64,000 bases of DNA from Adiantum capillus-veneris (lineage: Eukaryota > Streptophyta > Polypodiopsida > Polypodiales > Pteridaceae), in NCBI GenBank assembly GCA_014529385.2, contig CM043945.1, positions 734,312-798,311 on the forward strand. Direction: 5' to 3'. The position numbers and the translations under genes are program-made. A model generated the notes under the pieces. It had not been told where the DNA came from, ran no database searches, and saw nothing but the letters and a program-made list of their open reading frames with translations. Every line of letters begins with the position of its first letter. The stretch's first letter is position 1. Of this stretch, positions 33,487 through 44,482 are shown piece by piece.

Positions 33487-34415
33487 TGTTGGACGGATAC
33501 GCCACGACGGACGTCAGCACAGCGAGAACTCACCTAACATGTAATGTCGGCTAAGGACAAAGCTCGATCCGCACGCGCGTGGAAGCAAGCATAAGGTGTC
33601 ACTCGATCGACTCCTAACTAATTCCTACAGAGATCTCTACCAATTGTCACATCCTTCAAGTGTGCATAAGAGAAAACTTCCTACAACGCTTTCTAGAGCC
33701 AAACACCCATCAAACAATCTTGAAACACCATAGAACTTGAAGGAGACCCTACGAATGCCAATAGGTCGCTCTCCCTAAGGTCTATGAACCAAAATCCCGA
33801 CCCAAAACACCCAGTGCAGAAACACGTAGGATGTCTGGCCAAAATCTGTAGGTCTTCGTTTCCAAAATCTAAAGTGCCTAATGTGTAGTTCTACTTAATG
33901 TGAACGCGTGGATATGCTGCAATGCAAAATCAGACAACGTATGCTCACCCAAACACCCGATGAAGCTCGTAGAAGGAGCTCACAAAACCGAACCGTACAC
34001 GTGCAATGTAGATACGGCGCGTAGCTCTCGTTGAGGGCAAGACGTTGCACTTCTCCGCACTTGATTCCGACCACCGAAGCACACGGAGCGTGAAGATGAA
34101 GTTCACACACTCTCTCTCTCTCTCGTACACAGTACGCTCACTCACAGACTTCAAACTTGTTTTTTTTAAATGACAAAAGGTTTTTTCATTAAGGTCAAAA
34201 AGTGGTATATATACCTTACAATTTCTCAAACCCTAAAGTTCCAAAATCAACCATCTACTCAATCTAACTATCAAAACTGTGATACAATCTGGAAACTTCT
34301 GTAATTCACAATAATTACAAGGTGAAAAATCAGGTTTTTCTCAATGAATGAATAATTACAAAAAATAATAGTCCTCCGAGTAGTTACTGCCGTGGGGTGT
34401 GTCCATCTTCTAACA
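33487..34415 (-). mobile_element. 5' LTR of element B (929 bp)
   Basis: On the minus strand it starts TGTTAGAAGATGG and ends CCGTCCAACA next to the primer-binding site. GGTATATATACC at 34204-34215 contains the probable TATA box. A short (GA) run lies about 90 bp downstream on the sense strand. At 33822-33836 it has the half-site GACATCCTACGTGT. The right boundary is chosen from the TGTT/AACA ends and was not confirmed by a second copy. Confidence 0.7.
34206..34213 (-). promoter_or_regulatory. TATA box of LTR B
   Basis: TATATATA lies within a 12-bp palindrome GGTATATATACC, about 200 bp into the LTR and upstream of a GA-rich stretch at 34110-34125. It is the probable start region of the element B transcript. 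Confidence 0.5.
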
Positions 34416-34457
34416 GCGACTGACGAGGCGGTCTTTAAGCGCATTCAATGCCTTTTG

Positions 34458-36486
34458 CTATCTGATTTTTGTTTCTTTATCGGGCACTTGTAGAAACTGC
34501 ATGGTCACTCTGTTCTTTAACTCCACCGCTGAGTAGTCTACAAACCTAGATGTGAGGTTGCTGATCACTGGCACAAATATCTTCGTTCGCCAAGTGAAGA
34601 ATCCCGTGTAGAAAGCTTCCTTGAACACCAACATATTATGTGATGGTAAGAACATACACCGGGTGTAGAAGCCATAGAGGACTTCTTTAGAAGGCTGACC
34701 ACTAAGATCATAGCATAACCCTTTATTTCCCTCGAGGAATGACATCCACGGGGCACCTGCTTGCTCTGGATCATGAAAAACTTCAATACAGGTGAGCAAC
34801 ATTCGGCATATCTTATATAATATTGCACAGGAGAGATCCGGTAGACTTTTGAAGAAAGACATGGCGCCCGTTAGGGTTTTCACCATGTATTCCTCTGTGG
34901 CTTGTCCTTTCTCTGGAGCTGGCACTCTTGGGTAGTTCAGCCAGCTTCACCTCTTCTTCGTTAGCGCCTCATGCTCTTGCCAAGTCCTTACTCTTGGTAC
35001 ATGATAGAAAGTGGGATCTCTTTGCAGGGCTGCATGTGCTCTCGTGAACAGAATCAAATACCTCGAATTCTTGTTCAACCAGCTCAGCCTCCACTTTGGG
35101 TGGTCTTTATCTACGCCATCTGTTTGCATGTCTACATACATCCTTTCTTTTACTTGGAGTAACTCCACCTTTATCAAGGGGTATGGTAGGGATTATTGTT
35201 GCCATTGCACATTGATGTGATTGGGAGTGAGTTGAGTGACGTTGACAGAGTGAAGAACTCTCAACTCCCAATCCATGGCTGCTTTCCACTGCTCATCCAC
35301 CTCTTGTGTGATCTTTTCTTTCAATGCATCTTCTTCAGCTTTTGATAGCTGGACCATGGGCACTGTGTTTGCCTCTGTAATGTTTATTTGAATATCATCT
35401 TCACCACTCAGCTCTGCTGTGGACTGAGTCTCCAATTCAGCGAACGACACGAAGGGTATATCTATTTGCGGTGGCTTTGAAGTGCCTGCCTCTTCATGTA
35501 TTTTCAAATTTCCTTCTCTCAGCAACTGGTTAACAATTTTAAGCTCGACGATCTCTTTTAGAAGCTCTTCTTCTCTCTGGACCCGCATCAAGACCAGGTC
35601 CCTACACTAAGATTACTCCAGCTTTAACTCTAGCTCGAGGTCTTTGTTCTTCTTCTCCAATGCTTTATAGACCTCATCTGTTCCTTTGATCGAGGCTACG
35701 GTTGGATTCTCTCTTATTTACCGTAAGAAGATTTCTTAATCATTTATTCTTTGTTCAGGGTATTATAAAGAAGCATTTGCGACATCCAATTGCACTTGAA
35801 TTTTTTGAGTTGATAGGGTTGTCGTTAGAAGTTAGTTTGTAACTTTTGTAAGTTGTTTGTCTTTTGCTTTGCAAGCATCTGATAACTTTGTGAGCAGATC
35901 ACCTAGCTCTTCCATCTCCTTCTGCTGTCTATCTCTGGCTAGCTGATGTTTTTCAGCCTCGGCTTTCATCCCCTGTACTTGCCTCTGAAGATCGGTGATG
36001 ACGTTCATTCTATCTTCTAACTCTGATTGGAGAGCTTCAATCACCATGTCTACCTCCTTGGTGCGACGGCCAAATGCTGCTGATCGGAGTCTCTCCGTCA
36101 TATCCTGCATTTTTCTTGCATATTCATTTACTTGGAGGATTACTTCATCATTAGACTGCCAGTCCTCTTCTCTTGCTAGTTGAGTTGATGTGCCTGCGCA
36201 GCCTCTTGTGTGTCCTTCTGTTGTATCGTGGCTGCTGGTTCTTCTTGCCCTTGAGGATGTGGTTGTTATTTTTCTGCCTTGTCTTCTTGAGGCTTTGTGG
36301 ATGCCTCGTCTATTTCTTGTTGTGTGAAAGTAGAAGGTTGTGGCTCAGACTTTGTGGTCTCATCTTGTGGCTCGGGTTCTTTCTCTTGTGGTTGCTCTTG
36401 TGTAGTGGTTGCTTGTTGTGCAGATTCATCTGCCAGTTTGCTATTCAGGCTCTTGCGTAGCTTCAGCTGCTTTCTCTTTTTTTTTC
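34458..36486 (-). pseudogene. Unknown ORF X, C-terminal half
   Basis: Minus-strand frames at 36486-36110, 36110-35832, 35591-35193, 35177-34947 and 34925-34458 read as one long protein with a few stops. The order is a Glu/Gln/Pro-rich part (EKEPEPQDETTKSEPQPS), a coiled coil (SELEDRMNVITDLQRQVQGM and beyond), a second coiled coil, an acidic linker and a folded-looking C-terminal region (SFFKSLPDLSCAILYKI, WMSFLEGNKGLCYDL, KEAFYTGFFTWRTKIF). The N-terminal half lies beyond a LINE insertion. No known domain fits. The C-terminal block recurs next to LTR D, suggesting a family tied to LTR elements. Confidence 0.6.
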
Positions 36487-37099
36487 CTGAGAAAAAGATC
36501 CTTCTATTAGTTAATGAAAACTGCCCATAGGGCTACAACCACCTCTGCAAGAGAGGGCTACAACAAGCATGATGGGGAGACTCTCCCAATGAAAAAACAA
36601 CATATATACAATGAGGCTAAATCAAGAGATGGGAGGAGGGAAGATCCACACAGGTGGACGGTAGTGCCATCTGAGCACCGCCTGGACAATGGTGTAGAAA
36701 GGCCCAGGGCGCCAGAGTCGAAGGAAAGCCTTGTGGCGCTCCCGCATGTGGTTGGAGCTGCCTTGTAGTCCCTCAAGCTTTCCTATGAGAGTGTGGATCA
36801 GCTCTAGCCAAAAGTCACGAACAGTCTCTGCTGGTGGCACAGAGCGAGTCTCAAATATGCGGAAACAATGGGCCCGACAGATGAACCAAAGTGTCAGGCC
36901 ACTGATAAGCTCCCAACACTCCTCTCTCTCACTGCACCACTCATGTGGAGTAAGCTCTGTAGCAGGCTGGAGTGTAGGTCGCCCCCCCCCCCCCGCATCA
37001 CTATCATCCTGTTGGTGGAAGATAGCTCAAACTGAAGTGACGGGCCCGTGAGGGTGGACCAAGCCGCTGCCCCCCAAGTGTACTGTCGAGCCGTGGAGA

Positions 37100-37340
37100 G
37101 AGCAGGCATTAGCCGAGGAACTCGTAGCCACACCTGCTATGCCAAGGGACAGACCCAAAGACAGTGATGCTGACTCTCCACCAAATGGTCACAAGCTGCA
37201 CATGTGGCCGAGAGACCACTATGCACTAGCCAGCTCCCTACTACTGTGGCTCTATGTGTGACCAGCCACTGAAACAAGGTGACTTGCCTTGGGTGTCTGG
37301 AGTCCCACAACCTCTCCCAAAAGTCTGCCAAGAACTCGAC
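37100..37340 (-). pseudogene. LINE zf-RVT domain
   Basis: The minus-strand frame contains FWERLWDSRHPRQVTLFQWL, then RATVVGSWLVHSG and CAACDHLVESQHHCLWVC. This matches the zf-RVT zinc finger at the C-terminus of plant non-LTR reverse transcriptases, with paired Cys and the His-Cys ligands kept. It is probably involved in RNA or DNA binding during target-primed reverse transcription. The next part upstream is in other frames. Confidence 0.75.
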
Positions 37341-38690
37341 TGTGAGACCCTCCTCCTGCCAATGACATGCTGCATCGAGAAGGGCCTATCTCTGTGCTGC
37401 TAGTATATGACGTCCCAGTCAAACAATGTACTGAAAGAACGGGACTCCTGGGTGGTCTGCAAAAGAAAAGGGGTCCCCTCCATATCCACTCACCGGGATC
37501 CCACTGTACTCGTGCCAGCGGAGAACACTCCCAAGCCCATAGCCTCCAGTGTCCTGTCTCAAGAACTGTTGGGTCAGGGTCTATGACGCAGGTCCTCCCA
37601 CAGATTCCCACTACTCGAATCCTCTGGATACAGCACTCTGCTACCTGTGGGGTCTCTACTGCAACTTGCTATAGTCGTCTCCCACCCTGAAGCTCGAAGA
37701 ACAGGGTTGAGACAGACTCTGAGCAGGCCCTGACTGAAATGAGAACCTCCAGTCGTGTGAAGGCTCCCATCCACCTGGGTGCTACTGGCTTGAGAGGCGT
37801 GTGCCACTCAGCTGGAACTGACTCTGAGATGTCCTGACACATGCTCTGCACCCCTCTCATGCCATGTAGTTGGAAACCCTGCACCTCCTCTGACAAAGCT
37901 GTGAACTCTAGCCAGCCACCTAGATAGCGAGCTGCATCTGCTTCCATGGGACCCCAAGAAACATGAGGCTGACTACCAACCAAGTGGTCTCACTGACTGC
38001 TGACCATGGGGTTTCAGATGAGGGGCTGCCATAGGCGCTCCTCCGTGCACGTCGGCTCTCTCTACTCCAAACCACGCCGTAAGAGCTCCCAAGATCGAAG
38101 AAAACTCACAGCGAAGCGGTCCTGTAGTCTCCTGCTCAAACCAACTCGGTGCAACTCTGTAAAGATCCATATGGTCAAAGGTTGCCAAGGGCCTCCTGAC
38201 TGAGGCACCCTAGCATGAAACCTTTGCAGCAAGAACTCCTCCAGGGCTCCTCTCCTGGAAGAAGTCCTATGACTACGAACTTCCCAAGAAGGGCTCTGCT
38301 CTGCTGTGCTGGATCAATGATCCCAAGCCCTCCTTGAGAACAAGGAAGGTTGATGACTGACCAAGCCACCTTGGCTCGGGCAATCTAAGTGTCACGACCT
38401 GACCAAAGGAAGTTCCTGATCAGCCTCTCTACCTGGTTGATACAAGAACTCGAGAAGATCCAGCAAGAAGTGATGTACCACATAGTCGCCAACAACACCT
38501 GGTTGGCAACTACTACTCTACCAGCTAGCGGAAATCGTGCTGAGCTCCAATGTAATAGATTTCTCAGAAGAGGAGCAATCTTCTGCTTGGGGGACAAGTC
38601 AAAACCAACCTGAGAACCCAAGTACAAGTCCCTGGGGGAATCCACCTGAAACCCTCTCTTGGCATCCAATCTAGCACGGGAGCACTGCCA
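37341..38690 (-). pseudogene. LINE region between RT core and zf-RVT, shattered
   Basis: Successive minus-strand frames (38741-38385, 38369-38175, 38188-37973, 37983-37669, 37611-37252) together form the connection segment of an L1-like ORF2. Recognisable pieces are SARFPLAGRVVVANQVLL and RLIRNFLWSG, then MAWSVINLPCSQGGLGI. These are typical thumb-side motifs (nplvGR...; WSG; GGLGi). The many frame changes show accumulated indels. Confidence 0.65.
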
Positions 38691-39650
38691 ACCTAGAAAT
38701 CTACTGTCTTTCTCCAGTTGATCAGTGCGCCCGATGCACAACAGAAGGTCTCCAAAGCCTGCTCACATCTATGTAGATTGGCCTCTTGGCCCTCTAAGTA
38801 AAAGGTTGAGTCATCGGCAAATTCAGCGTCCAGTAGCTCATCTCCCCGAATAGGGAGTGCTAACCCCGCAGACCAACCTGCTGTGACACCAAAAATATGC
38901 TCATCACCTCCACATAGAACATAAAGAGAAAGGGGGCAAGAGGACAACCCTGTCTGACCGAGCGTGTGAGCATGAAGCGCTCACCTCTACCTCCTGCCAA
39001 AAGCACCTGACTGTGAGCCTGTCTGTACAAAGCTAACACCCCTTTGATGCAAGCATCTGAGAATCCCATCCTGCGTAGAGTGCCCTCTAGAAAGTCCCAG
39101 CCAACTCTGTCGTATGCCTTCTCAAAATTGAGAAGAAGAATCACAAGGTCCTCCCCACGGAGCCGTGCCAGGGAAAAAGCCTCCTAGAAAGTGAAGATGT
39201 TGTCAAGGATACTGCCTTCCTTGACAAAACTTGTCTGAGTCCCATGTATAAGGCTCTCCAAAAGTGGTTGAATCCTCAAACTCAAAGCCTTGGCAAGAAT
39301 TTTGTAGGCTGAGTTGAGGATGGTGATGGGGTGCCACTATCGAATCTCATCCAAGGAGCCACCCTCCTTTGGAATGAGGTAAATCAGGCCCTCACTCATG
39401 CTATCAGGCATCACTCCTGTGTGCAAAATGTACTGAAAGGCACTACAAAGATATGGGCCAAGCAGGTCCCAATACTCCAAGAAAAAGCTGGGAGTCAACC
39501 CATCCTCACCTGGACAGCTACCACGAGGGAAGGCCCTAAGAGCCGTGTGCAGCTCCTCAAGCTGAAGTGGCATCTCTAGCCTCTGGCGCATCTCCTCTAT
39601 CACAAGACAAGGCATCTGTGCCCAGACCTGCTCCTTGCATGCATCCTGCC
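38690..39650 (-). pseudogene. LINE reverse transcriptase core
   Basis: The order of motifs is correct: KALRAFPRG-like RAFPRGSCPGEDGL, LIYLIPKEGGSLDEIR, WHPITILNSAYKILAKAL, then LLNFEKAYDRVGWDFL, SVRQGCPLAPFLFM and EFADDSTFYL. The FADD box is intact. The first catalytic Asp of motif A is Asn (LLNFEKAYD; the codon is AAT). Stops precede WHPITI and follow DNIFTF. So RT is doubly inactive. Family members copy the LINE RNA at the nicked target. Confidence 0.85.
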
Positions 39651-39749
39651 GCTCTGACTAGGGCTCAACCGACAGTAACTCACGGTAAAAGTTAGTAGCA
39701 ACTGCACGCATATCCTTGGGCTCATAAGAAACTGACCCATTGGGTCTCC

Positions 39750-40019
39750 TCAACTGCTTGACCTTGGCATGCGAGTGCCGAGGTCCCATTGTCTCAAATC
39801 ACCTGTCACTCTATCACCCACCTGAGTCCACTGAGATGCCTGTCGGTGAAAGGCAAACTCATGAAGCCTCTCCTTTGTGCTAGCAAGCTCCTGTCGAGCC
39901 TGCTCTAACTGCTCCTCCAACCATGGACTGTCTGGATGCTGCTCCTGCATCCTCTGTAGTGAAGCAATGCCTCGTCTAAGATGCTGCTCCTCCTCTCTCG
40001 CTGCAGCCCGACGAGCCAA
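39750..40019 (-). pseudogene. LINE linker between endonuclease and RT
   Basis: An 89-codon helical, Arg/Glu/Gln-rich frame (AAREEEQHLRRGIASLQRM; LEQARQELASTKERLHEF). Such a coiled linker lies between endonuclease and RT in plant L1 ORF2 proteins. A stop divides it from both neighbours. Confidence 0.55.
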
Positions 40020-40025
40020 AGACTC

Positions 40026-40960
40026 CTAGAGAAAAAAGTGGCTAAGTTGAGCTAGGCCTAAGGCCACTCTGTCTGCAGGTGGAGCTTGGTTGTCCATGCC
40101 CTCTGTCCAGAGAGCCTCTACCCTCTCTCTGAGTGCTGAGTCCAACAAGACTTTCTCTGGGATGCGAAGCATCCTGCTCCCACTCCTCTGCCTGTCTGCC
40201 ACGGTGAGGATCATTGGTGCACGGTCCGAGAAGGATGTCCCTACCAGGATGCCCACTAATCCTCCCAAGTCATTGAAGTGGTCACTAGTGTAGAAAAGAT
40301 CTATCCGCGATAGATTCACTCCTCCCACTCTGCGGTCCAATTTAGAGAAGGCAAGACTGGCTGGAGGCCTCAGAAAGCCAGAGTGCTGCCATGTATCCAA
40401 GACCCTCAAAGTCATACACAACCTCTCCCAAGCTGCTAACTCGACTCCATGCACAGTAGCATGGCTGCCTCCAATCCTATCAGAAGGGTCCTCCAACATG
40501 TTGAAGTCCCCTCCTACACACCAATGGTCGGCCTGCGGCAAAGACTCAACAATCTGTGACCAAAACTCTACACGAGCACTCGCCACATTGGGCGCATAGA
40601 TGTTCAAGAAGCCCACAAGGCCTCCCTGAACCTGAATAGTAATCCAGTGGGCCCTGCCTGGCACAATAATCCCTCTGCCCACAATGGCTTGCTGCAATGA
40701 ATCCGCAATAGTCATACATACCCCACCCTGGATGCCTCTAGGTCCAAAAGCAGCTGACCGAAAGGTATCATATCGTCCACACAAAATCTGACCACATCGC
40801 CAAATGCAGCTCTCACACAGATGGTGCTCCTGAAGCATAAAGAGATCAATCTCTCCTCCCACAAGGCAAGGATGAAGCTCCTGACACAATTGGCCCCGCT
40901 GTCGCTGAAACTGGGCTCCACCTAGTCCCTACACGTTCCATGAGACAATCCTCATGGGGA
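40026..40960 (-). pseudogene. LINE AP-type endonuclease
   Basis: The domain begins MRIVSWNV at 40957, immediately followed by a TAG stop, then GLGGAQFQRQR. It continues in a 287-codon frame with the catalytic Glu in FMLQEHHL, then WCVGGDFNMLEDP and SRIDLFYTS. The terminal SDHxP motif is SDRAP, so the catalytic His is lost. In this family the enzyme nicks target DNA for insertion. With the early stop and the missing His it cannot work here. Confidence 0.85.
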
Positions 40961-40999
40961 GTGAGAGAGAACAGATGCTGCCACAAACAGCAAGACGGG

Positions 41000-42946
41000 C
41001 TATCTTCGAGGCTGGCTTGGATGGGGAGTAATCCGCATCCGAGCGCCCTCTAGATAGGCGAGACTGCAGTGAGTGCCTAGCCCAAGCCCAAGCAGAGCGA
41101 GCCGTGCGTAAAGCAACCTCCTCTGTCCAGGAGTCCTCATGAATGTATAGATAGCAAGGCAAACACTGCGTACCAGCAAAGAAGTACACCACAATGTGCC
41201 TACATCCTGGTGAGTTGGGGGTTTCACCGCAAACTTGGCCAACGGCCACAAAGTCTGCAACAAATCTGTAACTCCAAGTTCTCCCATGTGATGAGAGAAC
41301 TCGAGAGCCTGTGTATGCAACCATCCCAGCACTGAGTTGAGGGACAACTCTGTCTCGGCCCTACCACAGAGGGGGAAGGAGAAACCAATTGTTGAGTCCA
41401 AGGCCTCTGTCCCCCTAGCGGCGAGGAGCAAAACATGGACCCTGAAGCAGGCTGCCTGGTGGTCTTCTACAGAATCGCCGAGAAAGTGAGTGAACCCGTA
41501 GTAGTCGAAGAAGTCCCAGCGGTGTCGGAGGTCAATGCTCGTCAGATCACGAGGGATAGCTGCAAGGAAAGATGTCTGAATCTGTAGAGGTGGCCGCAAG
41601 AAGGGCTGACCCTCTCTCGCTAGGCAACTCGTGGCAAAGGTGCTGCCAAGAGATCTCCTAGCCGCCAGAGAAGGACCAGTCTCCTGTGTCCACTATGGAA
41701 CTGGAGCAGGAGGGGGGGAGAGGGAGCTGGGGGGAGCAGAGGAGTGGGGTGGAACGACAAAGGTAGAGGGGCGAGGTGGAGAGGCGACGGGAGCAGAGGG
41801 CGGGGGGGAGGATGAGGAGGAGGAGGGGAACACTAAAGGGAACGGCTGTCGCGGGTGAATCGGAGGTGGAGGCTGGCGTAGGGGACTCCGCCTGCTCAAG
41901 AGGACCAAAGAGGTTCCCCGTGGGAACCCACTACTGCTAAGTAGGCACCTGAGGGCCACTGTGAGTGCCAGGATGTCGCTATGGCCCCTGACGTTGACAG
42001 CCACGGGCCTGCTACCACCCCTCCTCTGCTGGAGCCCGAAGCTCGGAGGGTGGCTCTAAATCTGTGCGATGTGCCGCTGACTGTGGCTGCGGCCCCCAGC
42101 CTTGGCAGGCTGGGGCTGAGGCTGTGGTGCAGGTTGCGTCCTCCTCTGTGGATAGGCCTTCGCTAGGTGGCCCATCTGCTGGCAAATGAAGCACTGGTTC
42201 GAGAGGCCCGAGCACTCCACACTCTGTCTAAACCAACCCCCACTCACCCTACGTAGAAGGATGACCTTCGAGAGCGTGTGGGTATCTTTGACCAAAACTC
42301 GAATTGAGGGGATGGAAGCCACCTTGGCAGCTACTGATGCTGACGTAAGAGGTGTCTCCAGGACAACCCCGATGGTGAAGACAATCCTAGAAAGAAGTGG
42401 TCGATACTCCCTCCGTAAACCCGGAAAGCAGAGTGAGATGGAGATGTCTACCTCCTCTACTAGAACATCCGAAGTCGAGTCAAAACCATGTCGCCACTAT
42501 CGAAAGTGGGCGCGTGATGCTCGGATGGCCAGTGGACTCATAGCTATGACCTTGGACGCCATCTCGAAGGTCTCGAACTCGATCTGATAGTACCCCTGTC
42601 CGAGAATCTAGACATCCAAGATCTTGCCCACCTATGCGAGAAGGCGGGCCTGGAGAAGGTCTCGCAGCTCTCCTCTGCTAGGTCGGGTGCCGAGAATCTT
42701 GCAGATGACCGAAGTCGCCTGCAATCGCTCTACCTCTACGGCAAGGCTTGCTTGCTCTGTCGGCGAGAGAGCAAGTCGAATGGTGGGCTCAGCGGGGTCG
42801 GGCGAGGGGGCTTCTCGCGAGTCCCTCTATGGAGAATCTGGAGCCTCCATCTGTGTCTATTGCTGTGTCGTAAGAAGAGGGCGATGGATGGACGCTGCAA
42901 TCAGGCGCAGGAGACATCGCCCCAAAAAATGAAGCAAAGCTGAGGA
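41000..42946 (-). pseudogene. LINE ORF1 with degenerate zinc knuckle
   Basis: Minus-strand frames at 42946-42789 and 42322-42056, 42004-41693 and 41599-41000 form an ORF1-like protein. It has an RRM-like N-terminal part (GQGYYQIEFETFEMASKV; RASRAHFRKWRHGFD), a knuckle CFICQQMGHLAKAYP in which the last Cys is Tyr, a Pro/Ser-rich low-complexity stretch, and a 199-codon C-terminal part (MRPPLQIQTSFLAAI) without known fold. ORF1 proteins bind LINE RNA. ORF2 starts only about 45 bp downstream. Confidence 0.6.
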
Positions 42947-42950
42947 GGCC

Positions 42951-44482
42951 CTTGGCTTCTTTTTCTTTTTTTGGCTCTGGTTCTTTCTCTTTTTGTTGCT
43001 CTTGCTGGTCAACCTCTTGTGCAAATTCTGTCTCTTTGGTGGACTCAGATTCTATGGCTTTCTCTTTCTCGGGCTCAACTTCTTTAGTTGGCTCTTTTGC
43101 GGTGTCTTTACCTGCAGGTGATGGTGGTGGGCTTGGCATAGGATTTTCTTGCTGTTCAGTAGACGGTGAAGTGAGTCGGGGAGACTAGAAACCTTGTTCG
43201 TGTGCTTCTTCCCTTGCCGTTTCCTCGGCTTGTCTCTGTTCCTCCGCCTCTATTGCTTTCCTTGCCTCTTCTTGGGCTTCTTTCAGCTTGAGGGCTTCTG
43301 CTTCTTGGTACATTTTTTCCAAAGACTCTGTCAGATCTTCAGCCTCTTTTCTCATGTGATGCTTTGTCCTTGGGCCCTTAAGTCCACTAGGCACCAATTT
43401 CTCTGGGTCCTTCCCTTGTGCTTGTCAATTGTACTAGTAGGCATGTTTTTCTCTTTCAAAATGAGCTTGTTTCTGCACGGGCTCTTTTTCGTGGGCGGCC
43501 ACAACTTTTCTCTTCATCTCCTCTCTTTTTTCCCTCTTTTCCTCATTATCAGAGCTCTTGTTGCTATGCCTTTCCGGCGAGCTTTCAGCCGATTCTTCAT
43601 CTGATTTATAAGATATCTTTGCTGACCTTGTAGCTCTAGGAGATGGTTGTGCTACCAATATCCATGTGTTTTGGTCTGGGATAGGCGGTAGGTTGTCGGC
43701 CATGCCGATGGCATGGTACGCAATCCTTGTCAAGACTTCTGGCGCACCCAAGTAAGTGATCTCTTCTTCTTTCCTGGTGCCCTTCAGAGTGGTCAGGATG
43801 TACTGGGCGTGGTCCACCGGTTGCCTAGTTGCTAACTTGAGAACTTGTCTGAAAGTGGTGGCAACCGCGTGATTGGCGTGGTGTACCTTGGTGGCCTTTT
43901 TGCCAAGAAGTGGAAGCGTTGATGGTATAACCTAGCTGGTTCTTCCACTTGCTTGTGAATTAAATCTGCAAAAGTGTCTGCGGCGGTTTCCTTGGTGAAT
44001 GTACCTGCTTTTTTCCTGTCCCTTGCCCTCATGGTCATTCCTTCTGTGGGTAGTCTGAGTGCTTCTACCACTATGTCTTTGGTTATTACCATTTTGACTT
44101 TATTTCTTGCGTGTCAAAAATTTGAGCAGTTCCTCTTCTTTGATCGCGGATAGAAGCTCATAAACTTTTTGGAAATCCACTCCACAAGGCTCCTGTTCAT
44201 AGAAATCTCTAAGTCCAAGCCTGCGGTTGGCTTTTTTGGTCTCAGACTTCGCGGAAACATCATATACTTACTTCGATAAGAGATGCAACCTCACCTGATG
44301 TCCCTCCTCACTCTTGAATCTGCCGGTGAAGACTGTGGCGTGATGCTCTTCTAGCTGTTCTTTGGAGAGATAAGCTGCCTTGGCTGCTTTGACTGAATCT
44401 GGATCCATTTGATATGCGGGTAGTTCCTATAAATTTTCCTTCTGGTTGAGCTTTTTCTTGGCCCACTTTGCTGCTTGCATGG
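42951..44482 (-). pseudogene. Unknown ORF X, N-terminal half
   Basis: The reading begins near 44480 (MQAAKWAKKKLNQKENL, stop, ELPAYQMDPDSVKAAKAA). It passes through DFYEQEPCGVDFQKVYELL and VITKDIVVEALRLPTEGM (86-codon frame 44092-43832), then a Lys/Glu-rich part in frames 43817-43434 and 43397-43185. The Pro/Glu/Lys-rich segment to 42951 meets the LINE. Few stops relative to its length suggest it was coding until recently. The N-terminal blocks recur in the copy at 18150-18877. The sequence just upstream resembles Ty3 leaders, so X may be the first ORF of an LTR element. No function is assigned. Confidence 0.6.

Larger units (their letters stand above)
23104..34415 (-). mobile_element. Ty3-type element B, nearly full length
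   Basis: On the minus strand the order is: 5' LTR (34415-33487), tRNA-Asp primer-binding site (33485-33468), leader with palindromes (33467-31659), gag (31658-27776), protease (27760-27383), linker, RT and RNase H (26400 to about 24900), integrase (to 23301) and an interrupted pol tail to about 23104. No polypurine tract or 3' LTR remains. The gag-pol order and tRNA-Asp priming fit the plant Tat/Athila branch of Ty3. Several frameshifts and stops, and a lost catalytic Glu in integrase, show that it is inactive. Confidence 0.9.
36487..42950 (-). mobile_element. L1-type LINE inserted in ORF X
   Basis: A 6.46-kb minus-strand element holds an ORF1 with zinc knuckle, an AP-type endonuclease, RT and a terminal zf-RVT finger, in the order of plant L1 LINEs. 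Its 3' end carries an A-rich tail (plus-strand T9 at about 36478-36486). The flanking sequences, GCTTCTTTTTCTTTTTTT-like on the right and GCTTTCTCTTTTTTTTT on the left, are a plausible but imperfect target duplication. Several stops and altered catalytic residues show it is no longer active. Confidence 0.85.

Noticed and set aside
34416-34457. Polypurine tract between ORF X and LTR B, which would make LTR B the 3' LTR of the X element
   Set aside because: No purine run precedes the TGTTAG end. The PBS directly after this LTR shows it is the 5' LTR of element B.
36982-36994. C13 run in the LINE as a structural element
   Set aside because: A single homopolymer in a decayed LINE; probably slippage or sequencing uncertainty, without partner sequence.
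41631-43604. Plus-strand Gly/Glu-rich and Phe/Cys-rich ORFs
   Set aside because: They are antisense to the Pro-rich LINE ORF1 and the Lys/Glu-rich ORF X. Composition explains their openness.
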